Shown here piece after piece: positions 54,905 to 64,000 of a DNA stretch of 64,000 nucleotides (the first letter of the stretch is position 1; every line of letters starts with the position of its first letter). Where the stretch lies: positions 1,240,001 to 1,304,000 of the forward strand of contig JABYQQ010000016.1 of assembly GCA_022605405.1 (NCBI GenBank). Reading direction: 5' to 3'. The notes beneath the pieces are model-generated. The model was not told where the DNA came from. It did no database searches and was given only the letters and a program-made list of their open reading frames with translations. Source of the DNA: Earliella scabrosa (lineage: Eukaryota; Basidiomycota; Agaricomycetes; Polyporales; Polyporaceae). The position numbers were made by a program, and so were the translations under genes.

Positions 54905-57035
54905 ATGTTGCGGTCTGTCTTTCGCCGCCATGTCTCCCCATCTCGTCCCCGCTTTCTCCTGCTAACGTCACCCACCGGCACACACTCGACGCGCGCACTC
55001 GCGACTTGCTCCTTTGTATCCAACCCTGAACGCGCAGCCGCGCTCGCATCCTCTACTCATCATCATCGCTACGACCATGGAATAACTTCTCAAGTGCAAC
55101 GGTCTCCAGCTGCGTCGGGGAGCTTGAAGGGACTGGGGAGGAATAGCTTGGTATTAGGAGCAAGTACGCCTCGATATGCGACCCCCGTGAATCGCTCTCC
55201 AGGCAATCTGCGCGCCTTCCATTCTACCCCAAGGAACGAGATCAATCCCGTCGGGCTCCTGATAGGTCTGCTAAAAGTGAGTATATCACACAACTAATCG
55301 CGCTCCCTGAAGCTGACCTGACATTCGTATCATTGACCCCAAGTCGTCCACAGCGCTCGAGTTTGCCAGAATGACCGCCCGCGTCGGTCTCACCTTCGTG
55401 CCCCTCCTACTTCTGAAGAACATGAAGACGAGGAAGTCGCTCGAGAAAGCGGAGCTCTACAACCATCCAAATCTCGAGGAGAAGCGGGCCAAGGCTGAGC
55501 GCGCACTACGTGCACGCACCCTGGCCTTCCACGTCCTCATCTTCACTCCTATCATCGTCTACTGGCTGACGATTATCGCGAGTCTGGAGCGCACACCGCT
55601 GACAGGCAGGTAAGCCCTATATGTGTCATGTCATCCCCCGTGCTTAGTCCACGGCGGCCGGCTGTCCGCACGAGATGCTAAACGGGCGATAGATGGCGAG
55701 TAATCCTTCTGTCCCCAGAAGAGGAAGAAGGCATAGCCGCGCAGCTCGCCGGCTCAGGCTGGTACCGCGCAGTCGGCGAGATCCTCGCAGCGGAAGGCTC
55801 GCCAACCATCATTCCCCCCTCAGATTGGCGTCTTGTCTGGGTACGCGACACGCTCCGTCGCCTCGAGGGCGCGATCCCCATTCTCGCCGAAGAGACCAAG
55901 CACTGTCCGCACTGGATAGACTGTGGCCCGGACGACATCCCCCTCCCCCCGCCTGCCGACTATCCATTGCGCCCGCGCCCACGAGGGTCGTGGCTCCTAC
56001 ACAGCTTCGCCGAACTCTCCTGCGCGCGGACGACGCCGCCAGCGGCGCATGCCATCCCGGGCCCGCCGTACTCCCTGCTGCTCATCGACCGCCCCGACTC
56101 ATCCAACGCATTCTCGTACGGATTCGGTCCGGACGGCGGTGGAGGGATAGTCGTGTTCTCTGGGTTCCTGGACGAGGTGCTCGCGAAGTGTCCTTGCGCC
56201 CCAGTTGACCCGCCCGAGCAGTCGTTCCTGTCCAAGCTGTTCGGGCTGGGTCCGAGCAGGCCCCCACGCCCTGTCCCGACGGAGGAGCAGACCGCGGAGC
56301 TCGCGACGCTGCTGGCGCACGAGCTTGCGCACCTTGTGCTCAGTCACCACATCGAGACGCTCTCGTCCGGCTCGATCGTGTGGCCGAGCGTGCTGTCGAT
56401 CATGACCGACGCGCTTCGGGCGTTCTTGTTCCCAGTCACGATGCTCTGTGAGTCCTTGCATTATCTCGTATGGTTATCTGTTGAGACTGACTGACCTGTT
56501 GGTCCAGTTGGGCCGTTCATCAACGACGCTCTCGCTGGTATGTGGAAGGCCGGCGCGGGCGAGATCTCGATGCTGCAGGAGTACTGCACGAGCCAGAAGC
56601 AAGAGGTCGAGGCGGACGTCGTCTCCGCAAGGTGCGTCTCCGTCTTCTCTGCCAGTTTCCCTCGCCTTCCCTATAACCTTTGCCCCATTCTTCCCCTATT
56701 CCCCCTATTGTGCTTTGCTGACCGACTGTATGCACTTTAGGCTACTGGCGCATGCCGGCTTCGACCCGCGGCAGGCGGTGCGGTTCTGGGAGGGTCGGCG
56801 GGAGACACCACAGACGGCCGAGTGCTCGCCCGCCCGCGCGGAGCTGCAGGCGGCACACGACGCGAGCTCGACGGCTCGGATCGCGCGGCGGCTCGTGGGC
56901 GGGGATACGCACCCCGTCCAGGAGGTGCGGATCGCGACGCTCAAGGCGGAGCTCGAGCGGTGGGAGGAGATGCGGATTGCCGCGAGGGCCGCGCGGGACC
57001 GGGGGCAGGTGCAGAGCGCGGCCTCGAGTTCGTGA
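54905..57035 (+). CDS. OMA1: OMA1-like mitochondrial M48 metalloprotease
   Basis: Zinc protease of the mitochondrial inner membrane, active in quality control. Exon 1 (54905-55276) starts MLRSVFRRHVSPSRPRFLLL. It carries a long basic import signal with AFHSTPRNEINPVG before a glycine-leucine stretch. Exon 2 (from 55344) holds two hydrophobic segments: VGLTFVPLLLL and LAFHVLIFTPIIVYWLTIIA. After LTG it joins to RWRVILLSPEEEEGIAAQLA. The protease core has NAFSYGFGPDGGGGIVVFSG, then the zinc motif LLAHELAHLVLSHHIET (H-E-L-A-H). The third ligand lies in EVEADVVSARLLAHAGFDPR, split by an intron. A Glu/Ala/Arg-rich C-terminal helix ends at 57035. The TGR...LLS and HELAH order fit the OMA1 branch. 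Confidence 0.85.
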
Positions 57036-57900
57036 GCGCAGGGCTGGTGTTTGCGCTGAGGGTTTCGCTCGGGTTGGGTACATACAGTTTTGAATATGAT
57101 GGGGGTGGTGACGGCAGGTAGGTGGGTATGTGTATATATCGTAATGCGGACATGGGCCGTGCCATAGTGATTAGACACTCTTTACGCTCTTTCTTCTCTT
57201 TGTCGCTGTCGAGTTGTGGGCTGTCGTACTTACCTCGTATCGTGTCTCATCCGTCTCGTCTCTGAAGTATCTTAGTGTAGTACTAGCTAGGCTGTGTAGT
57301 TGTCGGCATACATCTAACCAACCGCCTCTCAATATCCCTTGGAATGATCTGGTGATTGGCAAGTGCTACTCTCCGTCGGTCTTGGCACTTGCTGCCTTCA
57401 ATTCGCTTGAGTTCAAATTGAAGTGACCGCGGTTGTTAGCGTTCTGGGTAAGACGGGGGCGGCCTAGAACAAGACGCGGGGTGGCCCTAGAGCGGAAGTC
57501 TCTCGCATCCTCACCACCTTTGTTGACAGTTGTCGTCGTGTCGGACTCACGCGCACACGGCACACACAAGTAAGGAGGTAGGGGGGAGGGGTATGCTCTT
57601 TCCAGACCTTGACCAGTAAGGAGTGTCAAATACAACGTCGCAGTGGCGGTTCCAGTACGGGCTACAGTGCGATGGGGGAGAAGGAACGGCAAAAGTAGAG
57701 TAAGGAGGTACTAAAGGGGGGACACCCACACTTGGGCCGGGGCGCGGTAGGGAACGTACGGTATAAGCGGCCCTCAGCAAGTCTCAGTCTCGTAGTGTAT
57801 GTAGGAGGCGGGAGGGGAATCTGCTCTCGATGCGCCGCAGGAGGACAGCCCGTATATCATCATCATCATCGCGGGGGAGAGAACGGGGGCGGGGGCGCGC
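57036..57900. other. Convergent intergenic
   Basis: About 0.9 kb between the protease gene and the secreted repeat protein. A short ATC repeat is near 57858. No gene was recognised. Confidence 0.45.
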
Positions 57901-59767
57901 TCATGCAGAGGCTTGCGCGAGGCACTGCTGCTGCTGGGCGTTGCACGCGCCGACGTTGAAGCCGTTCTGGTTCCCGGACGCGTTCGCGGCGTTGGCGCAC
58001 TTGTTGTTCTGCACGTCACAGCTGCGGCGGAGCGCGTTCGTGAGCTCCTTGAAGGACGCGTTGCCCTCCACCTGGAACTCGGCGCCGTTCTGCGTCACAG
58101 TGGGCGCGACGACGCCGCCGAGAGCGCCAGTGAACTTCTGGAGGTTGCCGGCCGCAGGGGCGGGGGCAGTCTGCGCGGGGGGTGCAGCAGCGGCGGTGGT
58201 CGTGGCGGGTGCAGCGGGAGCGGCGCCGGCGTTGTTGCCGCCGTTGCCAGTGCCTGCGACGACGTTACCCTGGTTGTCGACGGCGGCGACGCCAGCGAAG
58301 TTGGTCGTCTTGCCGAAGACGGCGTTGAAGAGGTCAGCCTGCTCGCCGGTCTTGGGGGTGCCCGAGCTCGCGGCGGCGCGCGCGCGCTGGCAGACGGCCT
58401 TGGCGGTCGCGTCGGCGTTGCACTTGTTGGTGAGCGTGTCGCAGATGAACTGGGTGATGATGTCGATGTTCTGCGCGGAGCCGTGGTTGTAGGACTGGAG
58501 GTCGACGGGCTGGAAGGAGGTCTCCTTGCGGTTGTCGAAGCCGACGCCGAACTCGATCTCGGGCACGGAGCAGGAGCCGAAGTTGCCGACGCCGACGGAG
58601 CCGTTCGTCTGCTCCTGCTGCTCGGCGGAGCCGGTGCCGGGCACGACCGCACCCTTGTCGTCGACGGAGACGACGTTCGCGAAGTTGGTGGGGATGCCGA
58701 ACTCGGCGTTGAAGAGGTCAGCCTGGACGCCGGTCTTGGCCGTGCCGGACGAGGCGGCGGCGCGGGCGCGCTGGCAGGTGTCCTTCGCGGTCTGGTCGGC
58801 GCCGCACGAGTTCGTCAGGGTGTCGCAGATGAACTGGGTGATGATGTCGATGTTCTGGGCAGAGCCGTGGTTGAAGGACTGCTTGTCAGCGGGCTGGAAG
58901 GACGTCTCGCGGCGGCCGTCGAAGCCAACACCGAACTCGATCTCGGGGATGGAGCAGCTGCCGAAGTTGCCAATATCGGTACCCGCGTTGGGGACGGCGG
59001 CAGGCTGAGTCGGGGCGGCGGTGGCCTCAGCGGTCGCAGTGACAGTAACAGTCACCACGGTCTCGCAGGGAGTAGCGGCGGCGTCGTCCCCAGTGGCAGC
59101 GTCGTCGGTGGCAGCGGGGGGAGGGGGAGTGGCCGCGTTGTCGTTACCGGCGTTACCGTTCGTGCCGAAGGGGAAAGTGTTCGCCTGGGAGCCCTTCGTG
59201 ACCGACTTCCCGAGAGCGGGGTCGAAGAAGATGTTCGGGTCGTTGGCGGGGTCCTGAGCCTGGACGAGACCGTTCAGCTCCGGGTTCTTGGGTGCCTTCT
59301 GGCAGAAGACGGAGTTGCGGGCCGTGGGCGGGTTCGTGGAGAAGTCAGGGGGCGTGTTCTTCTCCGCCTGGCGGTACTCGATCGCAAGCTGGATCATGTT
59401 CTGCTTGGTGGCCTCATCGAACTGCTGAGCCTCGTCTGCCGATGCAGGTCAGATCACGGGCGCTCAGAGGGAGAAGCGCAAGATAATACACACCGATGAT
59501 ACGGTCTGCCATATCCTGCTGCGAGCACTCAGGCTGCGCGGCGAGGAGGGGAGTGATGGCAGCACCAGAGAGAACACCACAGACCTGGCCGGGGCAAGCC
59601 TGGCCGAGCTTTTGGATAACGGCGGGCTGCTCCTGACCGAAACGACGGGGGTTGAGGTGGACGGCGCGGTTGTCCCTCTCCATCCACCGGATGCGACCGA
59701 ACGCCTCCTGGGAAGAGGCGAGAAGGGTGAAAGCAAGGAGAGCAGCTTGAGACTTGGAGAACACCAT
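57901..59767 (-). CDS. Secreted repeat protein of unknown role
   Basis: Two exons. The start at 59767 gives a clear signal peptide (MVFSKSQAALLAFTLLASSQ then EAFG), followed by IRWMERDNRAVHLNPRRFGQ. Exon 1 ends CSQQDMADRIIG, and a 60-base-class intron joins it to DEAQQFDEATKQNMIQLAIE. After a Thr/Ala/Pro linker come two 114-residue repeats (GNFGSCSIPEIEFGVGFDGR and GNFGSCSVPEIEFGVGFDNR), each with six or so cysteines and NHGSAQNIDIITQFICDTLT. The end has a different Cys-bearing module (LRRSCDVQNNKCANAANASG; NVGACNAQQQQCLAQASA). It resembles secreted proteins of polypores often labelled circumsporozoite-like, a label based only on composition. It is probably extracellular or cell-wall linked. 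Confidence 0.8.
58246..58587 (-). repeat. Coding repeat unit 2 (114 codons)
   Basis: Second unit, from GNFGSCSVPEIEF to VVAGTG, of the same length and most residues identical to unit 1. It is separated by a short QEQTNGSVG linker. Confidence 0.85.
58630..58971 (-). repeat. Coding repeat unit 1 (114 codons)
   Basis: First of two tandem units in the secreted protein, from GNFGSCSIPEIEF to VVPGTG. Confidence 0.85.
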
Positions 59768-59977
59768 TTTGACTAGCAAAAAAAGAAGGAAAGACTAGCG
59801 GATGATGTTGCTCGAGAGGGAAGGCAAGCGGGGTTGCACTGGATGGCACCGACGGTAAAGTGGAATGACACCTGGTCGAGAAGAAGGCAGAAGGCGGCCG
59901 TTCAACGAACCAGTCAAGGTCTTGAAGGGAAAGAGCAGGGGGAAGGGTGATGAGGGCGCACTTCGGAGGGACACGCC

Positions 59978-59985
59978 CTTATATT
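59978..59985 (-). promoter_or_regulatory. TATA box of secreted repeat protein gene
   Basis: On the minus strand AATATAAG about 210 bases upstream of the ATG, in a GC-rich setting. It is plausible for a strongly expressed gene. Confidence 0.5.
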
Positions 59986-62900
59986 GCGAGCCCGCCCCCG
60001 CGCGAGGTCACCCGGGTCTCCGGGGCCATCGCCGGCCATTTGTTCCGGAATCGTCGCTAAATGAAAGTCCTCGGCCGTGGCGAGCCTCTTGGGCGGAGGC
60101 CTGCACCGAATATGGCAGGTGTGTAGGATCGTGCGCCGTTGCCATGCCGCTCCCCTCTCACACCCTCCGCGTTCCTGATGGCCAGGTCCCATCGGCAAGC
60201 TCTCATCCGGACGATCCTCCGCCCGCCACGGCACTTGGGCGATCCCAGGATGCCCACCAGCGATGGGCGGACAAGACAGGACGGGGCTCTACTCAACGCT
60301 GGAGCAGCAGCACAGCAGCGTGCAACTTTGGCAGGACGCATTCCCCAAGCGGCCTCGCCTAAGCGCGCGCACCAAACCGCGCGGCTCAGGGCTGGTATTT
60401 CTCCCGCATCGCGCGCAGATTGGGCATCAATACGTGTGCCAAGCAGCACATACGATCACAACAGAAGACGTCCATGGAAGTCCACGCGGCCCGACCCAAT
60501 CCCTGTTTCCACAACAACCTTCCGTCTCTACATACCCACCGCTACCCACCGGCATTCAGCCTGCGGCCAATCTGGCCACAATCACTTTCAAATCGCTCAT
60601 CTTTGCGCTGACATGGATCCAGCGCACGAATGAGAAATACGTACCACTGGATGCACACCGACAAAACTCCGTGAGTGGACGTGAGACGGTGCGCACAACA
60701 AAAACAGGCCCTCGCAACGTGCAGACAGCGTGGAAGGGAAGCGCAGGTAAGCGTTATCCGCATACAGGGACAACGCACGCGCAAAACGTGAAGCTAAGAA
60801 GACATCACCGTTTAGAGTATTGAGGAGGGCCGCGGCGGCGAGCTACCTGTGATGACATGGGCGCTCGCAACAGTCAGCGACTCAGCGTTGAGTAAGTAAA
60901 TGAAACGCGTGTCGCGGATGAACCTTTGCCATAATTGAGCGCGACCCTGGCAGCCCGAGCGGATCTGCATTTCCTGCGTGATGTCTGCATCTCGACTGCA
61001 GCCATAGGCTATAGGTTCCAGCCTGGAGACATGTGTCGTCAGCCTCCTGTTGTGCAATACAATACTACCTCATCACCGCCCGAGAATGGCGGACTGCAGC
61101 CAAGAAGCTATCGAAGCCAGCCACTCTCGAGCCCGCGATACGCAAGGGGGACGCCTTCCCCATCCAGAGACCACAGCTGCTCGTTGACGCGTTGACGGTT
61201 GGCAAGGGGAAGATTTGAACAAGAAGATCCTCCGACGGCGGAAAGGGGGAGAGAGACAGGCGCCCATGTCCCTTGCGTCAACCGCAAAATGACAGCCAGG
61301 CACCATGGCCTGGGCAATACGTATGTATCGAGCAGCCACAAACGAGCTCCGGGATTGCGCTCGGAGTATCTCGCTCAGCGCTGGCAGACTGAGCATGTGG
61401 TTCCGATGCTTGTGCCTCGCGATCCAGATCGCTGCTGAGGGCAGGTACTAGTACCAAGCTGGTGGGAAAAAACAACAGAGAGATGACGAAACGCAACCAG
61501 CTTGAAGTACTTGAGCCGTGCGAAGATACACGCCAATGACGGCGTGCAGAAGGTGCACAGTGCGCGGCAGGATCTGCCGCCTGGCAGTGGAGAGGTGGCG
61601 ACGAACACCCAGAAGCAACCCCCCATCCATCCACTGCCAGGGTGACCGATGCATTCTGTGACAGGCCGGAACAGCCAGAGAAGCACGCTCTGCATTCCGG
61701 CCACGAGCCTATGCGGAGCACCGTCGGCCCGGCCAACGCGCAAACTGAACTCCATCATCGTCTCGCAACATGGGAGGGGAGACACGGACTCGTCGCGACC
61801 GCGGATCGTCGACCCGTCTAACACGGTGGGCAAGCAGCAAGCAGAGTGTGGTGGATCTGCACCGTGCACGTCCGATAGTCGCTCCAGTCGCAGTCGCACA
61901 GACGACGGACGACCCGGAATCTCATGCACCCATGTGCATATATGGAGGCCCCACCCTTTGAGCAACGCAACGCAACGCGGTGTTCCCGGGCGACACCATA
62001 ACCGGGCAGCTCGCGAGAGTGGGTAGTGAGGAGTGAGGAAAGGGTTGGCGACGAGTGGGATACAATAGCCGAGACGGGGAAGTGCTCCACGCAGCTGCGG
62101 GTCCGCGGGAGCTTCGAGGGACCTCGGTGCACGGGGACTGGGGGGAGTGCGAGTGCGCGAAGCGTGGCCGGGGGAGATCTGAGTAGAAGCGGGTAGGGCT
62201 CACGACGGGGAGAAGATGGAGGGAGGGAGGGAGAAGACGCCCCTATCGACCTGGGCCGGTTGCCTGCATCGGTGGGAGACGAGGGCGATTAGCGTTGGAC
62301 GAGCCAATCGTGAATGGATCGCACTCAATGCGCTTCGGGGTGCTGCACGGTGCTTCCGCAAGTGGGGTGTGGCGTGGTGAGCTGCTGGCTCTATTTTGAG
62401 AGGCTGTGGGGAAGGCGCAGCGGACTGGTACGAGAAGAAACGGTGAATACGGCTTGCTCGTCTTGACTGGTCACTGCGCCTCCAGCGCAGATGTCGCACG
62501 TAAACGGCCTGCGCCAAGTCAGTTGAGTTGGTACGGCTGGACAGGCGTGAACACGCACATTTGGGCTGTCTGGCGCAAGGGAAGTGAGCTTCGTCGGATT
62601 GCCTAGACATGAGTAGCAACGTCAGTGTAGGCTACCGACGAGTCGGACACCGCAATCACATGGCGTATCAAACACCGCAGTGGACTTTCGAAGGCTGGTT
62701 CTGCAGAAGCCTATGAGACACAGCAACGTAGTGTTGAGTTGCGTGCGGGTCGGACGAGATAGAGATGTCAGGACCACCGTCGCTGCCAGTGCCCCCCCGT
62801 CACTTCCGTAAAGATAGAAGGTATCTTGACGTACGTGGAGGGTAAGACCATGTGACCCGGATGTAGGATACCTCACACATCTAAGTTGGAAAAGTGCGCA

Positions 62901-63464
62901 ATGTCATTGGCTATTCGGCGTTGGACCCACGTCTAGACCTCATACGGCGCCAACACCGGAGGGTGTGTTGCATGGTCGACGATCGTAGTCGAAAGTTGAG
63001 AACGCGCGTTCTCGTGATGGACCTACGCCCCTTGAGTGTTGACAGCCAGAGGCGTACAATTCAGTATGCTTGTGCTGCAGAGGCTCATGCCCGGGGATCA
63101 GCTTATGGTCCCCCGCCAGGGCGCAGACAGACTGGAACTGTCACAACGGTAGTGTTGCAAGGAGCACGCACCACAGCGTTCGTCGGCATCATTCAGCGCG
63201 TCATGGTTGTTTGCAGCACCAGAGACAACATGAAGCCTAGATACGTCTAGGCTAGAGCCGCGTCGACGTAAGCAGGTCTGGACCACGTCTGGGCCATCTG
63301 GACGAGGGCTAAGACAGGCGGCGGCCATCGCTATACCCGCGACACGGTTGGATTGGATGGGGTGTAGAGTCATACGACGGGGTACAGAGGGTCTAGCGAA
63401 AGAAGGATTGATTTGCCGGAGAGCATGCTCGTGGTACACAGTAGCAGAACACGCAAACATGCGC
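59986..63464. other. Long gene-free stretch
   Basis: About 3.5 kb in which I see no supported gene, tRNA or repeat. Several open frames of 80-190 codons exist on both strands but none shows domain features or family resemblance. The left part is the promoter side of the secreted protein gene. A long upstream regulatory region or unrecognised non-coding RNA is possible. Confidence 0.45.
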
Positions 63465-64000
63465 TTAGTGGTGCTCGTGGGCGTGCTCGGAGCCCTGGAA
63501 GTCGAGAGCATAGACTGTAGAGGACAGTCCCGGGGAGTCAAGAGAAGGATGCAAGCCATGATTGCCAGTGACGTACCAGAGCCGCACTCCGGGCAGCGAC
63601 GGTTCTTCTCGCGAGTGAGGTTCATCCAGAGGAGCTCGTGGGACTCAGCGGGGTGGCCAGTGCAGCCAATGATACGCTCAGTGTCCTGAGATGGGATGAC
63701 ACGCGTTCAGACGATAGGAAGATATGGTACAGGACGTCGTGCACTCACCATGGAGAAGACCTTGATAGGGTCGGCGAGGGTGCCAATGCGGGAGGAGTCC
63801 AGGGGCTTGAAGTCGAAAACCTCGACGCCCTCGATGGCACCGAGGACCTGAAGACGCTCGAGACCAGTGGACTGGTTCTCGTCGGTGGGGATTTCACCCG
63901 CCTTCGCGCCCTCACCGAAGATTTGGGGGGCGGCGGGGTGGCCGGATCGACGCGCGGCGGTGGTGGAGAGAGCCCGCACAGCGGCCGAGCGGGCGGGCTT
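63465..64000 (-). CDS. COX4: Cytochrome c oxidase subunit 4 (Cox4), 5' end cut
   Basis: Zinc-binding nuclear subunit of respiratory complex IV, homologous to mammalian COX5B. The N-terminus lies beyond the window edge. The visible first part (VRALSTTAARRSG) is a mitochondrial import signal. GLERLQVLGAIEGVEVFDFK, then SRIGTLADPIKVFSM, joins across an intron to DTERIIGCTGHPAESHELLW. MNLTREKNRRCPECGSG then joins across a second intron to VYALDFQGSEHAHEHH and a stop at 63465. The zinc ligands CTG...H and CPEC are present. The short His-rich end encoded by the last small exon is not reachable by reading straight through. Identity is firm. Confidence 0.93.

Noticed and set aside
57913..59499. 528-codon open frame on the plus strand
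   Set aside because: Antisense shadow of the secreted repeat protein. It mirrors its repeats and has a Gly/Val/Asp/Glu composition typical of reverse GC-rich codons.
60263..60823. 186-codon open frame in the long gene-free stretch
   Set aside because: Composition is unlike the coding genes here, no domain is seen and no splice partners were found.
1..64000. CRISPR arrays, bacterial operons or phage genes
   Set aside because: No regularly spaced direct repeats were seen. The intron-rich genes and eukaryotic tRNA intron show nuclear fungal DNA.

Overview
The window looks like nuclear DNA of a GC-rich basidiomycete fungus. The best guess is an Agaricomycete of the polypore (white-rot) type. 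Genes are broken by many short introns of about 50-65 bases with GT...AG ends. The housekeeping proteins are fungal in type (ERG11/CYP51, Svf1, a Yck-type casein kinase, Vma9, Cox4). Families expanded in mushrooms are present: F-box proteins, DUF6534 membrane proteins, lineage-specific MYND proteins and a repeat-bearing secreted protein. Most real genes are split, so exon joins given here are read from the sequence and not backed by transcripts.

Layout. 0.4-10.7 kb: five paralogous MYND-finger genes (one on +, four on -) with a small four-helix membrane protein gene inserted among them. 11.5-14.6 kb: a small heat-shock protein and lanosterol 14-alpha demethylase, both on -. 15.7-18 kb: an F-box gene and the tiny V-ATPase subunit e gene. 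18.7-21.1 kb: two tandem copies of an unrecognised protein, each with a TATA box. 21.1-24.4 kb: a HEN1-type small-RNA methyltransferase and ribosomal stalk protein P0 (both -). 25-28.2 kb: a large helical-repeat, probably mitochondrial, protein. 28.6-37.1 kb: a disordered Lys/Pro-rich protein, a two-domain DUF427 protein, Vps51, tRNA-Val, an Sfk1/Frag1 membrane protein and a DsbA-like oxidoreductase. 39.3-43.9 kb: membrane-anchored casein kinase 1 and a small mitochondrial-type protein. 44-48.4 kb: a gene-poor, element-rich stretch with two inverted-repeat elements, an intron-containing tRNA-Tyr and a tRNA-like fragment. 48.4-57 kb: a DUF6534 membrane protein with about 20 exons, Svf1, a second F-box protein and an OMA1-like protease. 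57.9-59.8 kb: a secreted protein with two near-identical 114-residue repeats. 59.8-63.4 kb: a long gene-free stretch. 63.5-64 kb: Cox4, cut by the window edge.

The genes do not form a single pathway. Several serve mitochondria (the 25 kb repeat protein, the 43 kb protein, the OMA1-like protease, Cox4) or endomembranes (Vma9, Vps51, Sfk1-like, Svf1, ERG11). The parts least explained by known biology are the MYND gene array, the tandem pair at 18.7-21.1 kb, and the repeat-bearing secreted protein.
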